Origin: Armatimonadota bacterium
GTDB lineage: Bacteria > Armatimonadota > Armatimonadia > Armatimonadales > Armatimonadaceae
Assembly: GCA_014380985.1 (NCBI GenBank)
Contig: JACMIU010000240.1
Coordinates: 1-5,132 of the forward strand
Direction of reading: 5' to 3'
Length of the DNA stretch: 5,132 nucleotides
The notes under the pieces are model-generated. The model saw only the letters and a list, made by a program, of their open reading frames with translations. It searched no databases and was not told the DNA's origin. The position numbers and the translations under genes were made by a program. Shown in pieces: positions 1 through 5,012 of this stretch. Each line of letters starts with the position of its first letter. Position 1 is the stretch's first letter.

Positions 1-80
1 CGACAAGGGTTAGTAAAAAAAGTCACACGAAAAGTAGACTCACTACCGCGTTTTTGGTTGCGACTACGCGGATTATTTCT
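1..80. other. Non-coding upstream segment, no gene seen
   Basis: No start codon leads to a convincing protein here and no end of an upstream gene is recognisable. Two short inverted repeats are visible: GTAG (34-37) with CTAC (43-46), and CCGCG (46-50) with CGCGG (67-71). The first includes GTAGAC (34-39), which is also the half-site of the palindrome at the aminotransferase start (2203-2217). The segment is AT-richer than the genes and sits directly upstream of a promoter, so it may hold regulator sites; none can be named. Confidence 0.5.
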
Positions 81-110
81 TTGACAAAAAGCGGGCTTTT
101 ATGCTACTAT
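81..110 (+). promoter_or_regulatory. Sigma-70-type promoter with extended -10
   Basis: A perfect -35 hexamer TTGACA lies at 81-86. After an 18-base spacer comes TACTAT at 105-110, preceded by TG at 102-103, which gives an extended -10. Transcription would begin near 116-118, leaving a leader of about 95 bases before the ATG at 212. It is the best promoter-like match in the window and probably drives the sugar-nucleotide operon. It also argues against starting the first gene at the in-frame ATG at 101, which lies upstream of the predicted transcript start. Confidence 0.75.
87..100. promoter_or_regulatory. Palindrome in the promoter spacer (possible operator)
   Basis: AAAAGC (87-92) and GCTTTT (95-100) form a perfect 6-bp inverted repeat around GG. 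It sits exactly between the -35 and -10 elements, where a bound protein would block or reshape the promoter. MerR-family activators bind spacer dyads, but usually in 19-20 bp spacers, so an ordinary repressor is equally possible. A 6-bp repeat in AT-rich promoter DNA can arise by chance. Confidence 0.35.
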
Positions 111-120
111 CAAAAGATAG
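107..120. promoter_or_regulatory. Palindrome over the -10 and transcription start
   Basis: CTATC (107-111) and GATAG (116-120) form an inverted repeat around AAAA. It covers the end of the -10 element and the predicted start of transcription, a common position for repressor sites. The arms are only 5 bp, so the support is mainly positional. Confidence 0.25.
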
Positions 121-141
121 GTTTGTGGACGGCAACGATGC

Positions 142-188
142 AGGACGCACCCGACGGCATAGAGGCCTGCTGGATGGCGTCCTTTTTT
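142..188 (+). terminator. Terminator-like hairpin in the leader (possible attenuator)
   Basis: AGGACGC (142-148) pairs perfectly with GCGTCCT (177-183), and the 3' arm runs into six Ts at 183-188. The 28-base loop can form a further small stem, GGC (156-158) with GCC (165-167). The structure lies between the promoter and the first gene, so termination here would give an RNA of about 72 nt and stop transcription of the operon. A competing stem, GCAGG (140-144) with CCTGC (166-170), shares bases with the 5' arm and could act as an antiterminator. No known riboswitch consensus was recognised. The long loop makes it weaker than a standard terminator. Confidence 0.5.
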
Positions 189-211
189 GTGCCACATTCC
201 GCAAAGGCAAT

Positions 212-1057
212 ATGAAATTACACACAGCCATAGTCCCGGCGGCGGGGCGGGGAACCCGGATGCGCCCGCTGACGAGCGCCGTTCCGAAGGAGTTGCTTCC
301 GCTCGGACGAAAAGCCGGGCTTCAGCACATCGCGCATGAACTCGCGGCGGCGGGCATACAAAAAATCGTCCTCATTACGTCGCCGGAAAAGGAAGCGATT
401 TTGCGCGGCGCGTTCGGCGACCGCGACCCCGACACCGGAACGCTGTTCGTGTATGCCGTGCAACAAACGATGCGCGGGCTTGGCGACGCCGTGCGGTGTG
501 CCGCGCCGTTCGTGCTTATCGGCGAACCGGTGATAATCGCCCTCGGCGACGCGGTTATCGGCGAACCCGAACCCGGTGGTTTGACGCGACGACTGATAGA
601 CGCTTGCGCGTCCGACCCGCGCACGGTCGGGCTTTGTGTGCAAGCCGTGCCGCCCGAACAAGTCTCGCGCTACGGCGTGGTCAAACCCGCAACGGAGGCG
701 ACCGACGCGCCGTTTGCGATTACCGACATCATCGAAAAACCGACGCCCGAACTCGCCCCGTCGCGCTTTGCCGCGTCGGGACGCTACCTGCTTCCCTACG
801 CCGCGTTCGATGTTTTGATGCAAACCGCGCCCGACGCGAAGGGCGAGATACAACTTACCGACGCCCTGCGCGAACTGCTTTTGACCCACCCCGGCGTCGC
901 CGTGCCGCTTTTGACTGGCGAAACCCGTCACGACATCGGCGGGTGGGATTCCTATTACCGGGCGTTTTTGACCTTCGCCCTGTCCGACCCCGACGCGGCA
1001 AATCTGCGCCGCGATTTCTTGCAAAACCCAACTGTAAATAAGGAGCCTGCCGCTTAA
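212..1057 (+). CDS. galU: UTP--glucose-1-phosphate uridylyltransferase family protein (GalU-like)
   Basis: Predicted to couple a nucleoside triphosphate, probably UTP, to glucose 1-phosphate in the cytoplasm, giving UDP-glucose for surface polysaccharides. The 281-residue length is close to that of bacterial GalU. The nucleotide-binding signature is at residues 9-27 (AAGRGTR followed by PKELLPLG). GLGDA lies at 89-93, the metal-binding-type LGDA at 111-114, the sugar-phosphate-binding EKP at 175-177, GEIQLTDAL at 211-219, and a late DIGGW at 241-245. GEIQLTDAL and PKELLP favour GalU over RmlA or GlmU. ATG 212 was chosen because the conserved N-terminus begins there and the in-frame ATG at 101 precedes the transcript start. 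AAAGG at 203-207 is a weak ribosome site. The stop codon is one base before the next gene, so the two are co-transcribed. Nucleotide specificity is inferred; a related dTDP or CDP enzyme is possible. Confidence 0.88.
   Translation: MKLHTAIVPAAGRGTRMRPLTSAVPKELLPLGRKAGLQHIAHELAAAGIQKIVLITSPEKEAILRGAFGDRDPDTGTLFVYAVQQTMRGLGDAVRCAAPFVLIGEPVIIALGDAVIGEPEPGGLTRRLIDACASDPRTVGLCVQAVPPEQVSRYGVVKPATEATDAPFAITDIIEKPTPELAPSRFAASGRYLLPYAAFDVLMQTAPDAKGEIQLTDALRELLLTHPGVAVPLLTGETRHDIGGWDSYYRAFLTFALSDPDAANLRRDFLQNPTVNKEPAA
1040..1045 (+). promoter_or_regulatory. Shine-Dalgarno site with long spacing
   Basis: AAGGAG, the clearest Shine-Dalgarno match in the window, lies inside the end of the upstream gene. 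It is 13 bases from ATG 1059, longer than the usual 5-9. It supports the 1059 start, and the one-base gap between the genes suggests that translational coupling also helps initiation. Confidence 0.5.
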
Positions 1058-1058
1058 A

Positions 1059-2153
1059 ATGAAAGGCATTATTATCGCTGGAGGAGCCGGAACCCGGCTT
1101 CGCCCGCTGACCTACATTCGCCCGAAACCGCTCATCCCGGTCGTCAACCGCGCTTTTTTAGAGTACCAAGTCGCCTTGCTAAAAAAGCATGGCATGGACG
1201 AAATCATCTTTTGCACCAACTACATGGCGGACAAGATTCAAAACCACTTCGGCGACGGCTCGAAGTTCGGCGTCTCGATGCGCTACGCGATTGAGGATAC
1301 GCCGCTCGGCACGGCGGGAGCGATCAAAAACGCGCAAACCCTGACCGGGCGCGATACGTTCGTAGTGCTGAACGGCGACGTTTTGACCGATTTCGACCTA
1401 ACCGAGGTGATCGCGTTCCACAAGTCAAACAACGCGCTGGTCACGCTTGCCCTGAAGGATGTGCCGTCGCCGTCGCCGTACGGCGTGATAATCACCGACG
1501 ACACCGGGCGCGTTTCCGAGTTCCGCGAACCGTCGGAAGCCACCAAAAAGATGCTCGCCGAAAACAGCAATGTGGAGCAAACCGGCACGGATTATATCAA
1601 CGCGGGCATCTACATCATGGAGCCGGAAGCGTTGGACGCGATACCTTCGGGGCGTCCGGTTTCGATTGAGCGCGAAACGTACCCGCAACTGCTGTCGCAG
1701 GGCAAGTCGGTCTATGCGTTCCACGCCACCGGCTATTGGCTCGACATCGGTCGGGCGGAACAGTACCGGCAAGCGACCGAGGCGATTCTGAACCGCGACA
1801 TTATCGTGGACGTTCCCGGCGCATGGACGGAGCGCGGCTTTTGGGCGGAAGAGGGGGCGCGAATTGCCGAAACCGCGCACATCGCGCCTACGGTGCATAT
1901 CGGGCGCAACGCCCGTGTCGGCGAGGGCGCGTCCATCACCGGTCGCTCCGTGATTGGCGCGGACTGCAAAATCGGCGCGAACGCCACGCTCACCGATTGT
2001 ATTCTGGAAATGGGCGTGGTTATCGGCGACGGTGTGAACCTGTCCAACGTGATTATGGACAACTCGTGTCACGTCGAGGAGGATGTCACAGTGACGCTTT
2101 CCTGCGTGTTCGCCGCGAACACGCTTCTCACCAAAGGAACACGCATTCTGTAA
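1059..2153 (+). CDS. NDP-sugar pyrophosphorylase with C-terminal beta-helix (mannose-1-phosphate guanylyltransferase-like)
   Basis: A cytoplasmic nucleotidyltransferase predicted to make an NDP-sugar from a sugar 1-phosphate and an NTP. The catalytic domain (about 1-245) shows the family signature at residues 8-28 (GGAGTRLRPLT, then PKPLIPV), GTAGAI at 83-88, the metal-binding NGD at 104-106, NAGIY at 180-184 and GYWLDIG at 224-230. From about 265 to 364 there are imperfect hexapeptide repeats of the left-handed beta-helix type (such as IAPTVH and IGADCK), as in GMP-mannose and some glucose-1-phosphate pyrophosphorylases. The EKP motif expected after the catalytic core appears as FREPSE at 154-159, so its lysine seems to be missing. 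The gene starts one base after the GalU-like gene, with AAGGAG upstream. GDP-mannose synthesis is the first guess; dTDP-glucose, ADP-glucose or another NDP-sugar cannot be excluded. Confidence 0.87.
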   Translation: MKGIIIAGGAGTRLRPLTYIRPKPLIPVVNRAFLEYQVALLKKHGMDEIIFCTNYMADKIQNHFGDGSKFGVSMRYAIEDTPLGTAGAIKNAQTLTGRDTFVVLNGDVLTDFDLTEVIAFHKSNNALVTLALKDVPSPSPYGVIITDDTGRVSEFREPSEATKKMLAENSNVEQTGTDYINAGIYIMEPEALDAIPSGRPVSIERETYPQLLSQGKSVYAFHATGYWLDIGRAEQYRQATEAILNRDIIVDVPGAWTERGFWAEEGARIAETAHIAPTVHIGRNARVGEGASITGRSVIGADCKIGANATLTDCILEMGVVIGDGVNLSNVIMDNSCHVEEDVTVTLSCVFAANTLLTKGTRIL

Positions 2154-2202
2154 AACTTCTAACCGGACGCGGGAAAAAGGGGAATCGGCGCGGGCTTCAC
2201 CG

Positions 2203-2217
2203 TGTCTACAGTAGACA
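2203..2217. promoter_or_regulatory. Perfect 15-base palindrome at the aminotransferase start
   Basis: TGTCTAC (2203-2209) and GTAGACA (2211-2217) are perfect 7-bp inverted arms around a single A, ending two bases before ATG 2220. As DNA this has the symmetry of a dimeric repressor operator. As RNA the one-base loop is too tight, so at least one pair would have to open. It overlaps the alternative GTG start at 2202, which makes that start less attractive. No -10/-35 pair was found close by. An operator or a translational control site are both possible, and the regulator is unknown. Confidence 0.45.
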
Positions 2218-2219
2218 TA

Positions 2220-3332
2220 ATGAAAGTTTCAATGGCGGATTTGCCCGCGCAATATGCGGCACTAAAAGGCGAGATGGACGCGGCGGTTCTCAGCGTTCTG
2301 GCGACCGGTATGTTTGGCTTGACACCGGCAACCGCCGAACTCGAAAGCCGCATCGCCGAGATGAGCGGGGTGCGCTACGGTGTCGCTTTGAACAGCGGAA
2401 CCGATGCGCTACTGCTGTCGCTGATGGCTCTCGACCTGTCGCCCGGCGACGAAGTGATTACCACGCCGTTCACGTTTGTCGCCACGGCGGAAGTCGTCGC
2501 ACTGCTCGGCTTGACGCCGGTGTTCGCCGACATTGACCCGGCGACATACAACCTTGATCCGCAAGACGTGCGGCGCAAAATCACGGAGCGCACAAAAGCC
2601 ATTATCCCGGTGCATCTGTTCGGACAAATGGCGGACATGACCGCGCTAACGGCAATCGCGGGCGAGCACCAATTGCCGCTGATTGGCGACGCGGCGCAAG
2701 CCATCGGTTGTTTCCACCACGGTAAGCCGGTCGCGCAGTGGTCGTTGTTTACCACGCTGTCGTTTTTCCCGACGAAAAACTTGGGGGCGGCGGGCGACGG
2801 GGGCATGGTGCTGACCGACGACGAAGCCGTTGCCGAGAAACTACGCTACCTGCGCTTCCACGGCTCGAAGGGGACGTACTCGTACAAGTACGTCGGCTTG
2901 TGTAGCCGCCTTGACGCGATACAAACGGCGGTTTTGGGCGTGAAATTGCCGCACATTGACGCTTGGAACGAGGCGCGGCGGCAAAATGCGACGTTCTACG
3001 ACGCGGCGTTCGCGGGGATGGGCGGATTGGTCACGCCCTGCACCGCGCCGGAAAACGTCCACACGTACCACCAGTACACGATTCGCGTGAACGATGGGCG
3101 GCGCGACGCGCTCAAGGCGTATTTGAGCGAACACGAAATCGGTTCGGGCATCTACTATCCCGGCGTTTTGCACCTTGAGGAAGCGTATCGGCGTTATGGT
3201 GGAAAGCCGGGCGATTCGCCGCACGCCGAAACCGCGACCGCCGAAGTGCTTTCGATCCCGGTGATGCCGGAACTCAAAGCGGAACAACGCGAGTTTGTCG
3301 CCGACACGGTGCGGGCGTTTTTCGGAGGATAG
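2220..3332 (+). CDS. DegT/DnrJ/EryC1/StrS family PLP-dependent aminotransferase
   Basis: Predicted to transfer an amino group, usually from glutamate, to a keto group on a nucleotide-linked sugar. From ATG 2220 it is 370 residues, normal for the family. The N-terminus MKVSMADLPAQY matches the usual opening; SGTDAL (59-64) and GDEVITTPFTFVAT (76-89) follow. PVHLFGQ is at 130-136, and GDAAQ carries the PLP-ring aspartate (D157). SFFPTKNLGAAGDGG contains the PLP-binding lysine (K186). SRLDAIQ begins at 229 and KLPHIDAW follows. The usually conserved asparagine of the G-x-N-S-R-L-D segment is Cys228 here. GTG 2202 would add six residues; ATG was preferred because the family N-terminus starts there and the GTG abuts a palindrome. 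Neither has a close Shine-Dalgarno; AAGGGG near 2178-2183 is distant. Two sugar-nucleotide genes upstream support an amino-sugar role. WecE, WbpE, PerA or DesV-like specificity cannot be told apart. Confidence 0.9.
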   Translation: MKVSMADLPAQYAALKGEMDAAVLSVLATGMFGLTPATAELESRIAEMSGVRYGVALNSGTDALLLSLMALDLSPGDEVITTPFTFVATAEVVALLGLTPVFADIDPATYNLDPQDVRRKITERTKAIIPVHLFGQMADMTALTAIAGEHQLPLIGDAAQAIGCFHHGKPVAQWSLFTTLSFFPTKNLGAAGDGGMVLTDDEAVAEKLRYLRFHGSKGTYSYKYVGLCSRLDAIQTAVLGVKLPHIDAWNEARRQNATFYDAAFAGMGGLVTPCTAPENVHTYHQYTIRVNDGRRDALKAYLSEHEIGSGIYYPGVLHLEEAYRRYGGKPGDSPHAETATAEVLSIPVMPELKAEQREFVADTVRAFFGG

Positions 3333-3358
3333 TTTCTTTTTGCCCTGCGCGGACGGCG

Positions 3359-3396
3359 GCAACCTAATCAGGCGAAACGAAGTTTCGCTGGGTTGC
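3359..3396. repeat. Hairpin unit inside the left arm
   Basis: An inner perfect stem, GCGAAAC (3372-3378) with GTTTCGC (3382-3388) around GAA, sits inside an outer stem, GCAACC (3359-3364) with GGTTGC (3391-3396). The two are separated by a seven-base bulge on one side and two bases on the other. An asymmetric, bulged stem of about 38 bases is typical of REP-type units. A second short repeat nearby pairs TTGCC with GGCAA across 3340-3362. Confidence 0.6.
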
Positions 3397-3509
3397 ATCG
3401 TATTACCTGCGGTGCTATCATGCCGTTTGATTTCGCGGCGTTCGTCCCTTAAAAACAGCAAGCGTCAACAGCAAATAAAACTGGTAGAGCGCGAAGCCCC
3501 ATACACGAT

Positions 3510-3547
3510 GCAACCCAGCGAAACTTCGTTTCGCCTGATTAGGTTGC
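3510..3547. repeat. Hairpin unit inside the right arm (inverted copy)
   Basis: Exact reverse complement of the 3359-3396 unit: an outer GCAACC/GGTTGC stem around an inner GCGAAAC/GTTTCGC stem with a TTC loop. The two units point in opposite directions, the arrangement expected for a REPIN or BIME-like element. Confidence 0.6.
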
Positions 3548-3577
3548 CGCCGTCCGCGCAGGGCAAAAAACGAACGT

Positions 3578-4960
3578 ATGAAAGTCACCCATGTATCTTT
3601 GCGCCCGACCGACGCCGCGAACGCCGCCGGTCGCCCCGCCCTGACGCCCGAACTTCTCGCGGCGACCGGGGCGCGGTATTCGCGCTCCGACGAAGGACTG
3701 GACGCTATCTTAGCGAAAATTGATCCCGACAACCCCGATAAGTCGGTGGATTCGATTTTTCGGATGGTGGATTACGGGCATCAAAGCATCGCCGATATGG
3801 CTCCGGTCGCTTTGTTTATGGACGGGGTTTCGCTGTTGCTGGCGTACCTTCTCTGGTCGCTGTGTCCCTTGGCGGGCGGTCAGGAATCCTCGACGCGCTA
3901 TATCAAGATGAGCGCGGAGGGTTTGGTAGACGCCGAAACGCTCGGCATACCGGAATCATCCCGTGATGTATGGCAACTTAGGATGACGCAGGCGTTTGAA
4001 GCCTACGGTACCGCACTAACGTTCTGGGAGAAGATCGGCGACACGCACCCCGAATTGACGCGGATACCGGCGTCGCTTCTGTCCGACCCGTCCCCGAAGG
4101 CGAAGCGTACCGTGGAGCGAATGCGGCGCAACTACGCCTTTGACCGGGCGCGGTACTTCCTGCCGGTGGCGGCGCGAACGAACGTGATGATGGTGCAGTC
4201 GGCGCGGGCGTGGGTGACGCTGGTTCAGCATTTATTGTCGCACCCGCTCTCCGAAGCGCGGACGCTGGGGGAGGGGATACGCGGCGAACTCGCTCTTGTC
4301 GCGCCACGTCTTTTGCGTCATGCGGTCGAAAAGCCGTCGCTGGTAGCGGGGCAGGCGGCGGAGTGGCGTTCACTGTCCGATGCCGACAACCCTTACGCAG
4401 ATACCGACCCGTATACGTGCGAAGGTAACGACGCGGTTTTCCTTCAGGTTATGGAGCCTTACGAGAGCGCAGGGAATCAGTTTGCCCGTGATCTCGCAGA
4501 CCATGACAATCGCTACGCTTTTGTCGGCGAAACGTTGCGCCGAACGGCGGTTCGCTTTTCGTGGAGCGCAGTCGCTTTCGCTGAAATCCGCGACCTGAAC
4601 CGACATCGCACCGGCACGAAGTATTGCCCTTTAACGCCAGTCGGTTTTTATTGCGCCCTTGACCAGTTACCTATGCAAGATAGCCGATACGATGCGTTGA
4701 TTCAAATCGGGCGGTTATCGCTACAAGAAGCAGGAGGTATCTCGGATCCAACCGCAGTCTACTTCGCGCTTCTCGGAACGCAGTTTCCGTTTGAACACAC
4801 TACTACCGCTGACAAGTTTATCTACGAAGCCGAACTTCGTACCGGAACCGGCTCGCATTACCGCTATGCCCAGCACCTGCGTGACGCGCTCGCCCTGTGG
4901 TACGAACGCTACCCGGCGACCCGTGGTTTGATCTTGGAAGGTAGCGCGGAGCCGGAGTAG
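3578..4960 (+). CDS. thyX: Two-domain flavin-dependent thymidylate synthase (ThyX) superfamily protein
   Basis: ThyX enzymes methylate dUMP to dTMP in the cytoplasm using FAD, NAD(P)H and methylene-tetrahydrofolate. At 460 residues this is about twice the usual 210-250 and looks like two ThyX-like domains. Domain 1 (about 1-255) has the family-like GHQSIAD at 67-73 and QESSTRYIKM at 102-111, matching the second half of the signature, but the RHR expected just before it reads SLC (94-96). Domain 2 (about 285-460) has RHRTGTKY at 342-349 with RHR intact, but lacks the N-E-x-S-x-R-Y half. A C-terminal EAELRTGTGSHYRYAQHLRD resembles the family's closing helix. Long duplicated ThyX proteins are known, for example in Chlamydia. 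Whether this one is active is not certain. Start 3578 fits the family N-terminus (MKVTHVSL); there is no good Shine-Dalgarno, only AGGG 14 bases away inside the repeat. It is probably not part of the sugar pathway. Confidence 0.8.
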   Translation: MKVTHVSLRPTDAANAAGRPALTPELLAATGARYSRSDEGLDAILAKIDPDNPDKSVDSIFRMVDYGHQSIADMAPVALFMDGVSLLLAYLLWSLCPLAGGQESSTRYIKMSAEGLVDAETLGIPESSRDVWQLRMTQAFEAYGTALTFWEKIGDTHPELTRIPASLLSDPSPKAKRTVERMRRNYAFDRARYFLPVAARTNVMMVQSARAWVTLVQHLLSHPLSEARTLGEGIRGELALVAPRLLRHAVEKPSLVAGQAAEWRSLSDADNPYADTDPYTCEGNDAVFLQVMEPYESAGNQFARDLADHDNRYAFVGETLRRTAVRFSWSAVAFAEIRDLNRHRTGTKYCPLTPVGFYCALDQLPMQDSRYDALIQIGRLSLQEAGGISDPTAVYFALLGTQFPFEHTTTADKFIYEAELRTGTGSHYRYAQHLRDALALWYERYPATRGLILEGSAEPE

Positions 4961-4966
4961 TTACGT

Positions 4967-4995
4967 TTGACAGGTAAGCCAAACCACCGTACACT
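4967..4995 (+). promoter_or_regulatory. Sigma-70-type promoter for the LacI-family gene
   Basis: TTGACA (4967-4972) is a perfect -35. It is followed by 17 bases and TACACT (4990-4995), an acceptable -10. Transcription would start near 5002, about 50 bases before ATG 5054. It begins seven bases after the ThyX-like stop, so the regulator probably has its own transcript. Confidence 0.65.
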
Positions 4996-4996
4996 A

Positions 4997-5012
4997 CCGA
5001 AAACATTTTCGG
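4997..5012. promoter_or_regulatory. Operator-like palindrome at the LacI-gene transcription start
   Basis: CCGAAAA (4997-5003) and TTTTCGG (5006-5012) are perfect 7-bp arms around CA. The 16-bp site directly follows the -10 and covers the predicted transcription start, the usual place for an autoregulatory site. Its A-rich/T-rich even symmetry resembles LacI-family operators, although those usually have CG at the centre. There is no T-run after it, so it is not a good terminator for the upstream gene. Confidence 0.5.

Larger units (their letters stand above)
3337..3569. repeat. 233-bp REPIN/MITE-like element with 65-bp perfect inverted arms
   Basis: Positions 3337-3401 are the exact reverse complement of 3505-3569, with 65 of 65 bases matching by eye. 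They flank a 103-bp centre (3402-3504) that is AT-richer around 3447-3481. The element starts four bases after the aminotransferase stop and ends eight bases before the ThyX-like start, so it fills almost the whole gap. There is no transposase gene and no clear flanking target-site duplication. Each arm contains its own hairpin, as in REPINs made of two inverted REP units. In RNA it could form a very long stem, a likely RNase III substrate and barrier between the genes, but neither side has the hairpin-then-T-run of an intrinsic terminator. Arms without any mismatch suggest recent origin or strong maintenance. Confidence 0.9.

Noticed and set aside
101..211. In-frame upstream extension of the GalU-like gene from ATG 101
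   Set aside because: The ATG lies within the promoter, upstream of the predicted transcript start. The extra 37 residues do not resemble the family, and the terminator-like hairpin lies inside the extension.
218..1069. Long antisense open frame of 283 codons opposite the GalU-like gene
   Set aside because: The Arg/Gly/His-rich translation has no family motifs and mirrors a well-supported gene. Long antisense frames are common in GC-rich DNA.
1463..1485. CCGTCG tandem repeat and 12-bp palindrome CGCCGTACGGCG
   Set aside because: It encodes PSPSPYG in the second pyrophosphorylase, and short GC palindromes are frequent in this composition.
2085..2095. Palindrome GTCACAGTGAC near the end of the second pyrophosphorylase gene
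   Set aside because: It resembles the 2203-2217 palindrome in symmetry and lies 120 bp upstream, but it encodes normal beta-helix residues and its arms are only 5 bp. Chance is likely.
1736..2536. Open frame of 266 codons overlapping two genes in another frame
   Set aside because: The translation is arginine-rich and low-quality, and it crosses the ends of two genes with clear family motifs.
2873..2894. 8-bp inverted repeat GACGTACT/AGTACGTC within the aminotransferase gene
   Set aside because: It lies inside a conserved coding stretch with repeated tyrosine codons (TYSYKY), which explains the symmetry.
3402..3504. Promoter in the centre of the repeat (TTGATT 3427-3432, TAAAAA 3450-3455)
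   Set aside because: The spacing of 17 is right but both hexamers are weak, and similar matches can be found on the opposite strand.
3337..3569. The inverted repeat as a Rho-independent terminator
   Set aside because: The arms are far longer than a terminator stem, the loop is 103 bases, and no T-run follows the 3' arm on either strand.
3295..3723. Open frames through the inverted repeat, both strands encoding MQPSETSFRLIRLPPSAQGK
   Set aside because: The same peptide appears on both strands only because the arms are perfect inverted copies. There is no ribosome site and the frames run into neighbouring genes.
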